The notes beneath the pieces are model-generated. The model was not told the origin of the DNA and searched no databases. It saw nothing but the letters and a program-made list of their open reading frames with translations. The position numbers were made by a program, and so were the translations under genes. Below, piece after piece: positions 43,677 to 53,433 of a stretch of DNA of 64,000 nt (positions are counted from its first letter, which is position 1; every line of letters begins with the position of its first letter). Source of the stretch: Candidatus Sphingomonas colombiensis (GTDB lineage Bacteria; Pseudomonadota; Alphaproteobacteria; Sphingomonadales; Sphingomonadaceae); NCBI GenBank assembly GCA_029202845.1, contig CP119315.1, positions 1,247,501 through 1,311,500 of the forward strand. The letters run 5' to 3'.

Positions 43677-45898
43677 CCGCCGCGGGCCGCCTTGTCGACC
43701 TTGCCGTCGCGGCCATAACCATAGCCATATTCATAACCATAACCGTAATGCGCCTTGCGCGCCTCGAACTTGGTGAGCACGCCGCCGATGATATGGGCAT
43801 TGGCACTGGCGAGCCGGCCCAGCGCGGTCTTGACGAGGCTGGAGCGTATGCCGTGCGATTCCACGGCAAAGATCACGCCCTCGACGCGGCTCGCGATCAG
43901 CGGCGCATCGGCGAGCCCCATCACCGGCGGGGAGTCGATCACCACGTGATCGTACATCTCCAGCAGACGCTCGAGCAGCAGCGACAGGCGGTTGCCCGTT
44001 AGCAGCTCGGCCGCATTAGGCGGAATCGGTCCGGCCGACATGGCGGTGAAGCCGAGATCACTCATCGGGAAGGTCAGCGAGGCGAAATCGTCCTCGCCCG
44101 ACAGGAAATTACTCAATCCCCGATCGTGAGCCACGCCACCTAGGTGATGCACCGACGGCGAGCGCATGTCGCCATCGATCAGTATAACGTTGCGATGCGC
44201 GCGCGCTAGCGTGGTAGCGAGCGCAAGCGAGGTGGTGGACTTGCCCTCCGCCGGTCGCGTCGAGGTGACGGCGAAGGAGCGCGGTACGCCATGTTCAGTG
44301 GTGAAGCCAAGGTTTGTCTGCACTGCGAGATAGGCGTCGAACAGGTCGGACTTGCGATCGAGCAGCGCCTCCTTGGGCGTGCTGTTCTCTACCTTGGGCA
44401 CCGAACCGAGCAACGGTAGGCCGAGCCGCCGCTCAACCTCGCCCGGATCGGCGATCGCCTCGTCGATCTGCTCCAGTGCAAAGGCTGCGAGGGCGCTTAA
44501 ACCCAGTCCCGCCAAGAGCGCAATCGCGAGATTCAGCAGCAACCGCGGGCTTGAGGGCTTCTGCGGAACATCGGCCGGATCAACGACGGAGACGTTGTTC
44601 ACGCCCACGCCACCCGCGACGCCAATCTCCTTGAATCGTTGGAGCACCCCATCATAGAGGGCTCGGTTGGTATCCACTTCCTGCTGATATATGTTGTACT
44701 GAATACTGCGCCGACGCAGGTCGAGATAGCTCGCCTTCAGTTGCTCCACCTTGGCGGCAAGAGCTTGCTCACGTTCCAACGCTTCGCGATAAGCGGCCCC
44801 CAATGCGCTGGAAACCCGGCCCTCTTCGCGTGCGATGCTGCGGTCTAACTGATCGAGCTGGGTCTTGATAGACTTGGCGGCAGGATATTCAGGCTCGAAC
44901 TGGAGCATCAGCCGTTGATACTCGGCAGCCAGTTCGGCGCGCTTCTGGCGCAGTCCGTTGATCGCCGGGTTTGCCAAAGCCTCGATCGAAGCGCCAGCGC
45001 GCCCGGCTTGCTGATAGCGTGCTTCTGCCTGAATCCGGTCCGCCGTCGCCTGCGACAACGCTGTATTCAGCGATACCAGATCATCCGCCACGATCGAACG
45101 TTCAGACGTCATCCGTCCGTCGCCACCGGCCTGCGGCGGCAAATTGATGATCCGCTGGGCGGAAGCATAACCGACTAGTTGACGCTGGGATTGGTCGAGC
45201 CGCTCCTTGAGCTGGACCAACTGGCGTTGCAAGGCATCGCGGCCATAGGAGGTCGCCTGGACCTTGCGCTCCAGGTTGGTCTGGATGAAATTCTCGGCCC
45301 AGGCGTTCGCGACCTTGGTGGAAAGCTGGGCATCGGGGCTGGTGAAGCGGATGTCCACCAGCCGCGAAAGACGCGTCGGCTCGATGCCGATATGATCCAT
45401 AAGGACTTCGCCAGCTATGCGTTGCCGTGCCGCGCGCCCTGCGGCGATATAGCGGCCATTGACCAGCTGAAACGCCGGGCCATCACGCTTGACACCGAAC
45501 ATCTCGAAGAATTTCGGATCGTCAATCAGATTAACCCGCTGCGCCACCCGCTCGGACAACTGACGCGATCTCAATAGCCCATATTGGGTCTGGTAGAATT
45601 CTTGATCCGCAACACCGGCTTCGCGCTCTACGCCCTGGATGTCGGTGACACGGTTCGATTCACGTGAGATTTCTACCGTTGTTATTGCGGTGAATTTAGG
45701 CGTCATCAGGAGCGTGACGATCAAGCCCAACAGAATGCAAGCCGCAATGATCCCGAGCATCACATGGCGCCACCGCACCGCAATCCGAAGGTAGCGGCGC
45801 AACAAAGCCGATTGCTCCGCCTCGACGGTTCTCGGTTGGATAGCTTGCGAACCCACCACCGCCAGATCACCTTGAAAGTGGGAAGATGCGATATTCAT
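43673..45898 (-). CDS. Polysaccharide co-polymerase and tyrosine autokinase (Wzc-like)
   Basis: 741 residues combining a Wzz-type chain-length domain (TM1 about 44-66, periplasmic coiled coils, TM2 about 440-460) with a cytosolic BY-kinase domain. The kinase Walker A is STRPAEGKSTTS, Walker A' ILIDGDMRSPS and Walker B VVIDSPPVMGLAD. The C-terminus is a tyrosine cluster (HYGYGYEYGYGYG, seven Tyr) that is autophosphorylated in such enzymes. It controls chain length and export with the Wza partner encoded 11 bp upstream. In gellan-type loci these two parts are separate genes; here they are fused. Confidence 0.93.
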   Translation of the reverse strand: MNIASSHFQGDLAVVGSQAIQPRTVEAEQSALLRRYLRIAVRWRHVMLGIIAACILLGLIVTLLMTPKFTAITTVEISRESNRVTDIQGVEREAGVADQEFYQTQYGLLRSRQLSERVAQRVNLIDDPKFFEMFGVKRDGPAFQLVNGRYIAAGRAARQRIAGEVLMDHIGIEPTRLSRLVDIRFTSPDAQLSTKVANAWAENFIQTNLERKVQATSYGRDALQRQLVQLKERLDQSQRQLVGYASAQRIINLPPQAGGDGRMTSERSIVADDLVSLNTALSQATADRIQAEARYQQAGRAGASIEALANPAINGLRQKRAELAAEYQRLMLQFEPEYPAAKSIKTQLDQLDRSIAREEGRVSSALGAAYREALEREQALAAKVEQLKASYLDLRRRSIQYNIYQQEVDTNRALYDGVLQRFKEIGVAGGVGVNNVSVVDPADVPQKPSSPRLLLNLAIALLAGLGLSALAAFALEQIDEAIADPGEVERRLGLPLLGSVPKVENSTPKEALLDRKSDLFDAYLAVQTNLGFTTEHGVPRSFAVTSTRPAEGKSTTSLALATTLARAHRNVILIDGDMRSPSVHHLGGVAHDRGLSNFLSGEDDFASLTFPMSDLGFTAMSAGPIPPNAAELLTGNRLSLLLERLLEMYDHVVIDSPPVMGLADAPLIASRVEGVIFAVESHGIRSSLVKTALGRLASANAHIIGGVLTKFEARKAHYGYGYEYGYGYGRDGKVDKAARGG

Positions 45899-45909
45899 TT
45901 CAAGCCGCC

Positions 45910-46623
45910 TTATCGCAGGATCGCAACGAGAGGCGCTGCAAGCAGCGGCGAGAGCGATACGAAGTCACGGAACATCCGCCGCTGAGGGGAATCCCCGACG
46001 ACGACGATGTCGTTCGCATAGATTGGCGGATCGTCATACGCACCACGTCGGATCGCGGCGACATTGTACAGAGCCGCCATTTTGCGTCCATTTACTGTGC
46101 GCAGGATCACCACGTCTTCCTGTCGCGCGAATTCAGAAAACCCCTTCGCCGAGGCGATAGCGCGTATCAGTGTCATCTGGTTGGTCACAGGATATAGGCC
46201 GGGCTCTACTACCTGCCCGTCGATCGTCACGACTTGACTGACCGAACTCTTGATATTGACGGTAACCTTCGGGTTACGAACATACCGCTCCTGCAATGCG
46301 CCTTCAATCGCGGTGGCCAATTCGGCTGAAGTCTTGCCGCGGGCATCTATCGTGCCCACCAGTGGCATCGCGATCTTCCCGCTCGCATCTACCTGCAATT
46401 CGCGACTCAGTTCAGGAACATTGAAGACGTCAACCTGGATCGTGTCGAGCGGTCCGATCAGCGAGCGGCGATCTGGCGCCGTCAAATCGTTGCGATCTGG
46501 AGCGGGCAGCGCTTCAATGTCCTGGACGACAGTCAAGCGCGAAGTGGACTCAAGCTGCGGCCGGCCAGTCAGGCAGCCGGACAGAGTCGTCGCCAGCAGT
46601 AAAGCAATACAGGTTTTTCGCAT
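45910..46623 (-). CDS. Wza-type polysaccharide export lipoprotein
   Basis: 237-residue outer-membrane export protein. A lipobox leader (LLLATTLSGC) makes it a lipoprotein. The Poly_export domain (IGPLDTIQVDVFNVPELSREL, split between strands, and IAMPLVGTIDARGKT) is followed by an SLBB domain (VTIDGQVVEPGLYPV). The C-terminal helix region is short compared with E. coli Wza. It forms the exit channel for the polymer and works with the Wzc-like kinase. Confidence 0.93.
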   Translation of the reverse strand: MRKTCIALLLATTLSGCLTGRPQLESTSRLTVVQDIEALPAPDRNDLTAPDRRSLIGPLDTIQVDVFNVPELSRELQVDASGKIAMPLVGTIDARGKTSAELATAIEGALQERYVRNPKVTVNIKSSVSQVVTIDGQVVEPGLYPVTNQMTLIRAIASAKGFSEFARQEDVVILRTVNGRKMAALYNVAAIRRGAYDDPPIYANDIVVVGDSPQRRMFRDFVSLSPLLAAPLVAILR

Positions 46624-46671
46624 GCGCTCGGGAAGTTCCGAATTTAGGTGAAAGCCACCGGGCTATAGATG

Positions 46672-48087
46672 CTACCCAGACATGGGTAAAGCAGCGCCGC
46701 GCCGACCGCGCCCGGCTTCTGTCAACCAGATGCCTGCAATCGTGATGACAGCCATAATGATGGGCGTGCGCGCCGGATAGTCGAAAAGGCTGGCGATGAA
46801 TATCAACAGCAGCATCGCCGATCCCAGCCGCGCCGTAGCGCTACGCGCCTCACTAGGCCGCCAAGCGTTAAAGCTCGCCCATGCCCACCATCCAAGCGCG
46901 ACAACCAACGCCAGGATGCCAGGCACCCCTGCCCCCCCCGCTATCTCGAGAAAATCATTATGCGCGTGATTGAAGTAGGTCAGCTTGAGAAGCGCCAGGG
47001 GCTCGTGGACGCGGAACAGGGGATCGAAGCCGCCGAGGCCAAAACCGAAGGGGAAATAGGCGCCGATCATGTCGATCACCACCGGCAATGCTTGGCGCCG
47101 CATATCCTGCGCGCTATCCTCGGCCAAGATACGCTGGATCGATACCGCCCGATCTGTCGCAACTGCCAGGAGCACGCACGCCGCCACGAGCAACAGTATG
47201 CCGGCCAGAACTGCGGGAAACGCCCAGCGTGGATAGCGGCGCAGCGCACGCCGGATTTCGTCGCGCACCAGCGCAAGCCCCAAAACCAGGCCGGCCCCTC
47301 CCAGCAGCAATCCGGCACGGGATCCGCTGGCAAGGATGCTAAGCAAGAGCAGGGGCAACAGTCCAACTGCGGCCGGTATTCGCCAACTCGGCGCTTTTGT
47401 AGCTCGAAAGGTCCAGACGGGCACGATCAGGCAACCCAAGGCCATGAAAAGCGCGAAGTGGTTACGATTGGCAAATGGCCCTCCGATTTGGCCGGTCGTT
47501 TGATTGATGAAGGGATTACGAGAGCCGCCAGCGGACACCTGGACCAATGCTAGGACAAGAGAGGCAATGACCAGCCCGAATAACAGCTCGGGCAGGTTCG
47601 CTCGCCCCTCCTTGCGCATCTGCGCAATTAGCAAAAGAACCGCGGCTGGGACGACCAAGGAAGCGGCCGCATTCCACGTCGCGCCAGGCACCAGCGACCA
47701 GGGTCGCCACGGCTGATCCACGCCCTCCGCCGCCGAGACAAAAGCATCTCGGCCCGGCAAGGCCTGCCACAAAGCAGGCGGCAGAGGGATCAACTGTAAT
47801 ATCGGAAGCAGGGCCGCGACGCTTAATAAGGCGAGGACAGGCATTAATCGGTCAAATGTTGGCCGACGCCCGAACAACGCCGCTCCAATCAACACCGCCC
47901 ATGCCGCGCTCCGAACGACTGCTTGCCCCAGAGCATCCTCGCGCGATGCACCTCCGGCCACCCAAAGGACGCAGAGTAGAACGCAAAGCAACAAAAAGGC
48001 CCTGTCTTCGCGAAGAAGCTCGAAGAATCGGATCAATCGGGTTTGTGCTGTTTCGCCGGACATAGGTGAATGCAAGCGGGTGCCCAT
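46672..48087 (-). CDS. O-antigen ligase/polymerase-like integral membrane protein (WzyC domain)
   Basis: 471 residues with about 10-12 transmembrane helices and a large loop containing the family motif HNDFLEIAGGAGVPG, plus GGPFANRNHFALFMALG earlier. These features place it with Wzy_C proteins, which are either lipid-linked polysaccharide polymerases or O-antigen ligases. ATG 48087 overlaps the dehydratase stop (TGATG) and has GGAG 7 nt upstream. Because the plus-strand operon has an EpsG-like polymerase as well, the division of labour is open. Confidence 0.85.
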   Translation of the reverse strand: MGTRLHSPMSGETAQTRLIRFFELLREDRAFLLLCVLLCVLWVAGGASREDALGQAVVRSAAWAVLIGAALFGRRPTFDRLMPVLALLSVAALLPILQLIPLPPALWQALPGRDAFVSAAEGVDQPWRPWSLVPGATWNAAASLVVPAAVLLLIAQMRKEGRANLPELLFGLVIASLVLALVQVSAGGSRNPFINQTTGQIGGPFANRNHFALFMALGCLIVPVWTFRATKAPSWRIPAAVGLLPLLLLSILASGSRAGLLLGGAGLVLGLALVRDEIRRALRRYPRWAFPAVLAGILLLVAACVLLAVATDRAVSIQRILAEDSAQDMRRQALPVVIDMIGAYFPFGFGLGGFDPLFRVHEPLALLKLTYFNHAHNDFLEIAGGAGVPGILALVVALGWWAWASFNAWRPSEARSATARLGSAMLLLIFIASLFDYPARTPIIMAVITIAGIWLTEAGRGRRGAALPMSG

Positions 48088-50087
48088 CAACGCGCTCCGC
48101 TGTCATGTGCCAGGGCGCGGGCATGCGTGCCCCGCACCGACCTCAGCTTCCGAGCGTTTGGGACGGCGATCGCAACCCGTTCAGGCTGCCGGGAAGCCAG
48201 CTCGACCCAATCGACAATGTCACTGCTAGGCATGAACTCAATCACCAATTTCGACAGCAAGGCACGTGCCCCCACCACATCGCCCGCTTCGATCATTCCG
48301 CTCAAATGTCCGAGTTCGTGATCCAGCAAATCCCATGGTAGACTGTGCTCCGTCGCCTTCATGATGCGCGGGTGCGCGGTGGATTTGGGATTATCACCGA
48401 TCAACAGTTCTTCGTACAGCTTCTCGCCGGGCCGCAGGCCGGTGATCCGGATTTCGATATCGCCATCGGGATGCATTTCGTCGCGCGGCATGAGACCCGA
48501 CAGATGGATCATCTTGAGCGCCATATCATAAATGCGGACAGGCTCTCCCATATCGAGAACGAACACCTCGCCTCCCGTGGCCATGGCCCCAGCATGAAGC
48601 ACCAGATTGACCGCCTCGGGTATTGTCATGAAATAGCGGGTAATGTCGGGATGCGTTATTGTGATGGGCCCGCCCGATTGAATCTGGCGAGTGAACAAGG
48701 GCACCACCGATCCGCTCGACCCTAACACATTGCCGAAACGGACTATCGAAAAACACGTCTGCTGCGGATCCACGGTTGCGCTCAGCCCTTGGAGGACGAG
48801 CTCGGCAAGGCGCTTCGAGGCTCCCATGACGTTGGTCGGCCGGACTGCCTTGTCGGTACTCACCAACACGAAATCTGGGACCGCGTAGCGTGCCGCGAGC
48901 CGCCCCACGGTCGCGGTGCCAAGAACATTGTTCCTCAACCCCTCGAGGGGATTATGCTCGACAAGCGGGACGTGCTTGAATGCGGCCGCATGAAAGATCA
49001 TCTGCGGCCGCCACGTCCGCAGGATCGATTCCATCCGCTGCACATCAATCACGGAGGCAAGCAGCGGAACCAACCTGTCCCCACCTAGCGGAGCGAGCTC
49101 ATGGTGGATCGAATAAAGTGCGAATTCACTGGAATCGACCAACAATAGCCGCCGCGGATTCATGCCAATGATCTGACGACAGAGCTCACTGCCAATCGAT
49201 CCGCCGGCGCCCGTCACCAGGATTACGTGATCCTTTATATATTCCGCCAACAGCTTGCTTTCATACGATACAGGATCGCGCTGCAGCAGATCGGTGATGG
49301 TTACCTCGCGCAAATCATTGGCGTGCACAGTGCCATGGGCGAGATCGAGCAAACCAGGCAGCGTGCGCACCCCGACGCCAATCGTCTTGAGCTCGTCGAC
49401 AATCTGGCTACGGCGCGCGCGCCCAGCGGAGGGAATCGCCAGCAGCACTTCGGCGATTTCCAGATCGTCGATATGCTTGTGCATCCCGCCCGGGTCATAG
49501 ATGCGCAAACGGGAGATGCGACTACCATGCAGCGAACGATCGTCATCTAGGAAGCCGACGATCTCCATTTCACGGCTATTCGCCATGACGTTAGCAAGTT
49601 GCCTTCCAGCTGACCCGGCACCATAGATCAGCGCACGCTTACGCGGTTCAGCACTGCTGATGCGGCGGTACCGATCCCCAAGCATCATGCTCGCTACGAC
49701 GCGGGAGAAGGATACGGCGAGGAACAGTAATACCGGCTGGATTAGCCCAACGGTGCGCGGCACATCTTTGAAACCATAGGCCGTGATGAAGGCCGAATAG
49801 CCGAGACCATAGACCGCGCAGGCTGAGGCGCATGCACCCAAAGTGTCGGCGCCCGCATGGCGGAAAACGATGCGATACAAGCCGAATGCCGAAAACACCG
49901 GGATTGCAAGCATCGCGGACAGGGAGATCGCAACCAGTGGGTGGCCGCTCATCGGCGCCCATTCACTAAGCCTTAGACAATAGGCAATCCAGACCGCAAG
50001 CGCGCATAGTGCGACATCTACGCCAACCGCGATCAGCCGCTTCAAAGGCCGAGGTAGCGCCAGAAGAGAGTCGGCAATTAACCGCAT
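48087..50087 (-). CDS. Membrane-bound nucleotide-sugar 4,6-dehydratase (WbpM/FlaA1/CapD-like)
   Basis: 666 residues: four N-terminal transmembrane helices, a CoA-binding-like domain (LIYGAGSAGRQLANVM), and a C-terminal SDR domain with Rossmann motif VTGAGGSIGSELCRQI and catalytic region VLVSTDKAVRPTNVMGASKR. This matches long WbpM-type UDP-GlcNAc 4,6-dehydratases that give UDP-4-keto-6-deoxy sugars. It is the first gene of the minus-strand EPS operon. The DegT aminotransferase at 61976-63112 could use its product. Confidence 0.9.
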   Translation of the reverse strand: MRLIADSLLALPRPLKRLIAVGVDVALCALAVWIAYCLRLSEWAPMSGHPLVAISLSAMLAIPVFSAFGLYRIVFRHAGADTLGACASACAVYGLGYSAFITAYGFKDVPRTVGLIQPVLLFLAVSFSRVVASMMLGDRYRRISSAEPRKRALIYGAGSAGRQLANVMANSREMEIVGFLDDDRSLHGSRISRLRIYDPGGMHKHIDDLEIAEVLLAIPSAGRARRSQIVDELKTIGVGVRTLPGLLDLAHGTVHANDLREVTITDLLQRDPVSYESKLLAEYIKDHVILVTGAGGSIGSELCRQIIGMNPRRLLLVDSSEFALYSIHHELAPLGGDRLVPLLASVIDVQRMESILRTWRPQMIFHAAAFKHVPLVEHNPLEGLRNNVLGTATVGRLAARYAVPDFVLVSTDKAVRPTNVMGASKRLAELVLQGLSATVDPQQTCFSIVRFGNVLGSSGSVVPLFTRQIQSGGPITITHPDITRYFMTIPEAVNLVLHAGAMATGGEVFVLDMGEPVRIYDMALKMIHLSGLMPRDEMHPDGDIEIRITGLRPGEKLYEELLIGDNPKSTAHPRIMKATEHSLPWDLLDHELGHLSGMIEAGDVVGARALLSKLVIEFMPSSDIVDWVELASRQPERVAIAVPNARKLRSVRGTHARALAHDSGAR

Positions 50088-50325
50088 GCTATTCTATGCT
50101 CCCCACTTTAGCGCGCGTCCGACCGATAGATCGGAACGCCTTAGGCCAAGAGCTGGACTATTCCTACCCTATGGATGTCGCATCGACCCGCCCCGCCCCG
50201 GGCCGTCGCGCCCGAGGACCTCTTCGGCAACGAGATAGGCGTGTTAATGCAAGATCGACTACTTCTGTCGCTACCACATCTGGGCGAAACAGATAAAGTC
50301 CGCCTGCGATGGATAGGATAATGAC
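50088..50325. promoter_or_regulatory. Divergent promoter region between the two main EPS operons
   Basis: 238 bp between divergent genes. It contains the small inverted repeat CCGAT-AG-ATCGG near 50130 and an AT-rich patch next to each start, but no promoter I can place with confidence. A GGATAGGATAATGAC ribosome binding site precedes ATG 50326. Confidence 0.5.
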
Positions 50326-51807
50326 ATGTTCTCCAACGGGATACTAAGAAGCCTGATCGTCCGCAAATTCGACCCTTTTCGTCGCAGGTTCAAGAAACCT
50401 CGAACCGAGCCGCACGAAGCGCCGGAGCCTGGGCGCCGCAAGCTTCTGGGCGCGGCACTGGCAGCAAACGGCGCAATCTGGCTTTCGCGCGAAAGCGTCG
50501 CGGCAAGCCAGACTGACGCGCCGACGCTTGCGGCGACAGAGCGCATCGACATCCGCCGCTTCGGGGCAAAGGGAGACCGCCAGACCGATGATATAGAGCC
50601 GATCCGCAAAGCGATCGCCCGCGCACAACAAACGGACCAATACCCCCGGAGCGTGTTCATTCCTGCCGGCAATTTCCGCCGAAGCGACAGCATTGCGCTG
50701 CCTAACCATCTCTGCCTGACGGGTGAGGGCGGCAGCTCGGTCTTGAACAGCCAGAATGATAGCGCGTTCAACAAACCGATCTTGGTGAATCAAGCGCGCA
50801 CCGGCCTTATTGCCGCACGGATTCAGGATTTGGCGCTCTTTGGCGGGTCACACGGTATCAGGCTCGATGCAGAGGAGGAGAACGCCGACCTTCGCCTTCA
50901 AAATGTGAGCATGCTGATGCAAGGTGTGGCCAATATTGAGGCAAACAAACTTCTACAGACCGTCAAGATCTCCAACTGCATTTTCGGCAGCGCTCCATGG
51001 GGTATCCGCGTCGCAGGGACCGGAACCAACTGCTTCTACGCGGACGGATCTGAGTGGATCGATCATTCCGAGGGATCGATCTTCCTGCGAGGCGCAGACG
51101 GGGTCACCATTGTCGGTAGCCGTTTTGAGGGCAGCGGCCGCCGGGGCCGCTACTGCATCGATATCGAGAATGGGAGCAACATCCTCTTCCTTGGCTGCTT
51201 TTTCGAGAATGTTCACGAGTTTCTCGCCCGCTTTCGGCGCATCGATGGCCCCGTCGTATTTCAGTCCTGCCATTTCTCCGGCACGAGCCTAGGCGGAGGT
51301 GCGCTCCGTGCATTCCGCTGGGATATGGGTGACACAATGACCGTGTTCCGCGACTGTGTGAGCCTTCACCCCATGCCCGTCGGGGGACATGTCATGCTCG
51401 AGGGGAATAACCGCGGCATTTTCGCCGGGGAGGTGCTGGTTCAGGGCGCTGCTCAGTCAGGGCGTCTCATGGCCCAGCCACGTACGCTCCGCCCAGACCA
51501 GCCCGCCCTTGTTATCGAGACCTCTGCCGATCCGTCCTGGCGACTGCACGCGAACCTGACTCTGCTTCCTGATACAGACCGAACCAGCGATCCCATTTCC
51601 GTCACCCTGACAGCAGATGTTAATTCCCCCAGTGTAACACGGGCTGCCCCTCCCTACACCGCTCGGCTTGAGCGCATGGAGCCTCGGCGGTGGGCTATCT
51701 TTATCACTGCTGCCAGCGCGCAGCGCACGGTGCGGCTTGGGTACACCTTTGCCTGGGATTTCGCCGCTACGGCAATGCCGCCGGCAGTTCGCGTACCATT
51801 GACGTAA
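50326..51807 (+). CDS. Beta-helix protein (pectate-lyase/GH28-related fold) with twin-arginine leader
   Basis: 493 residues. An N-terminal twin-arginine signal (GRRKLLGAALAANGAIWLS) precedes a right-handed beta-helix of the pectate-lyase-3/GH28-related family, recognisable by DIRRFGAKGDRQTDDIEPI at its start and by successive coils (VKISNCIFG, VTIVGSRFEG, NILFLGCFFENV, VVFQSCHFSG). Such proteins trim or bind exopolysaccharides. It is the first gene of the plus-strand EPS operon and is predicted to act in the periplasm. The specific glycosidic bond is unknown. Confidence 0.82.
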   Translation: MFSNGILRSLIVRKFDPFRRRFKKPRTEPHEAPEPGRRKLLGAALAANGAIWLSRESVAASQTDAPTLAATERIDIRRFGAKGDRQTDDIEPIRKAIARAQQTDQYPRSVFIPAGNFRRSDSIALPNHLCLTGEGGSSVLNSQNDSAFNKPILVNQARTGLIAARIQDLALFGGSHGIRLDAEEENADLRLQNVSMLMQGVANIEANKLLQTVKISNCIFGSAPWGIRVAGTGTNCFYADGSEWIDHSEGSIFLRGADGVTIVGSRFEGSGRRGRYCIDIENGSNILFLGCFFENVHEFLARFRRIDGPVVFQSCHFSGTSLGGGALRAFRWDMGDTMTVFRDCVSLHPMPVGGHVMLEGNNRGIFAGEVLVQGAAQSGRLMAQPRTLRPDQPALVIETSADPSWRLHANLTLLPDTDRTSDPISVTLTADVNSPSVTRAAPPYTARLERMEPRRWAIFITAASAQRTVRLGYTFAWDFAATAMPPAVRVPLT

Positions 51808-51883
51808 CTTTCAAAAAGCGCCAGCGAGCCGCCTGTCGATCCCTTACAACACGATCTGCTCTACGACTCTGATTGGTTTGCCC

Positions 51884-52783
51884 ATGCCTATTGATCCTGT
51901 GTCACCAGCACCCAGCGTCAGCGATGCGTCCGCAACTGTCGTGGTTCTCTTCCGGCCGGGCCCCGACGATATCGCGAACCTTACGCTAATGGCCGATTGG
52001 GGGCAGGAGGTGGTTGCAGTCGTCAATGGGTACGACGACGCGCTTTCAAAGCTTCTCCCGGCAAAAAACTGCATATTCTACATCCGCAACGTCGACAATC
52101 CGGGTCTGGCGCGCGCACTCAATCAGGGTCTCGCCGCTGCAATGGAGCGCGGAGCCAATTACGTGTTGCTGCTCGATCAGGACAGCCGGCCCCACGCCGC
52201 GATGCGCGGCCGCCTAATTGCCGTGGCGGCAGAACTGGCGGCCGCAGGACGACGAATCGGCTGCGTGGCCCCGGCGTTGGTCGACCGCAAGCTGGCGGGG
52301 GCCAATGTCGGCTCAAGCGATCCGCATAAGGCAACAAGAGGTACGCTTGCCACGTCGGGCACGCTCATCCCGCGCGCGGCATGGCACCAAGTTGGTCCGA
52401 TGTGGGAAGACCTGTTCATCGACGGGATCGACCATGAATGGTGCTTCCGAGCGCGCAATTGCGGTTTCGAGACGGTAGTTTCGCCAGGCATCGTCATGGA
52501 ACACGACATGGGCGAAGGCGCGATCAACTTTTTCGGCCGCTTCAAGCCGATTCACCGGTCTGCGGCGCGGCACTATTTCATCGTACGCAATACGCTCTGG
52601 CTGGCAGGTCGAAGCTATATACCGCTTCGTTGGCGCGCGAGCGAACTCTTGAAGCTGGTCTACCGCATGCCCGTCTATCTGTTGTTCAGCGCCGACAGGC
52701 CCCGTTCGATGCGCAATCTATTACGGGCATTTGCCGATGGCTTACGCTCGCCACGCTTCGTATCTGCGGGCCGATTTGAGTAG
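51884..52783 (+). CDS. Glycosyltransferase family 2 (rhamnosyltransferase-like)
   Basis: 299-residue GT2-type enzyme. NVDNPGLARALNQGLAAA is the motif found in rhamnosyltransferases such as WsaF/RfbF-type proteins, LLLDQDSRP is the metal-binding DxD-like loop, and FIDGIDHEWCFRAR carries the catalytic acid. With dTDP-rhamnose genes in the same operon, transfer of rhamnose is a reasonable inference. ATG 51884 is preferred over the TTG at 51878. Confidence 0.85.
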   Translation: MPIDPVSPAPSVSDASATVVVLFRPGPDDIANLTLMADWGQEVVAVVNGYDDALSKLLPAKNCIFYIRNVDNPGLARALNQGLAAAMERGANYVLLLDQDSRPHAAMRGRLIAVAAELAAAGRRIGCVAPALVDRKLAGANVGSSDPHKATRGTLATSGTLIPRAAWHQVGPMWEDLFIDGIDHEWCFRARNCGFETVVSPGIVMEHDMGEGAINFFGRFKPIHRSAARHYFIVRNTLWLAGRSYIPLRWRASELLKLVYRMPVYLLFSADRPRSMRNLLRAFADGLRSPRFVSAGRFE

Positions 52784-52827
52784 AAGCGGCCCGCCCTTGA
52801 AGACTGGCCATTGAGGACCGTTTGTCG

Positions 52828-53433
52828 ATGAAACCGGACATCTATTACACCAATGCTCGCCTCGACGTCGTCGCGTTGATTCCCGATCGCAACTTCTCGC
52901 GCATTCTGGAAGTGGGCGGCGGCGATTTCCCTACTTTGCACAAGCTCGGCGAAGATCGTCAGGCTGAGATTTGGGGGGTAGATGTTCGGCGCCCCGAACC
53001 CACCTTCGACAACTTCGTCGAGGGATCTATCACCGATCCCGCAGTGGTGGCGCGCTTACCGCAGGACGGCTTCGACCTGATCGTAGCCAATGACGTGATC
53101 GAACATGTCGAGCAGACCGAGGAGTTCTTCCGCGTGCTCCTCATGATGCTGCGCCCCGGCGGACTCCTAGCGCTGTCGGTTCCCAACATCCGTCAAATCC
53201 GCACTGCCTATCATATCTTCGTGCGCGGAACTTTCCCGCGCGATGAGGCCGGCCTGTTCGATCGCACGCACTTGCGCTGGTTCTGCAAAAAGGATGTGGT
53301 CGCACTAGCAACCCGGGCCGGTTTCACTCTCAAGGATTGGCGAGGATCAGGGCGACTCGTGCCTTCCATGCTCGCGCGGATTGCCCCCGCCGAATTCCTT
53401 GCCCTGCAAAACTTGTTCATCTTCGCCAAGTGA
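52828..53433 (+). CDS. Class I SAM-dependent methyltransferase
   Basis: 201-residue methyltransferase with motif I ILEVGGGDFPTLHKLG, motif II DLIVANDVIEHVE and RPGGLLALSVPN. Proteins of this kind in polysaccharide clusters methylate sugars or terminate chains. The next gene starts with GTGA overlapping its stop. ATG 52828 has GAGGA 10 nt upstream. The substrate cannot be assigned. Confidence 0.85.
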   Translation: MKPDIYYTNARLDVVALIPDRNFSRILEVGGGDFPTLHKLGEDRQAEIWGVDVRRPEPTFDNFVEGSITDPAVVARLPQDGFDLIVANDVIEHVEQTEEFFRVLLMMLRPGGLLALSVPNIRQIRTAYHIFVRGTFPRDEAGLFDRTHLRWFCKKDVVALATRAGFTLKDWRGSGRLVPSMLARIAPAEFLALQNLFIFAK

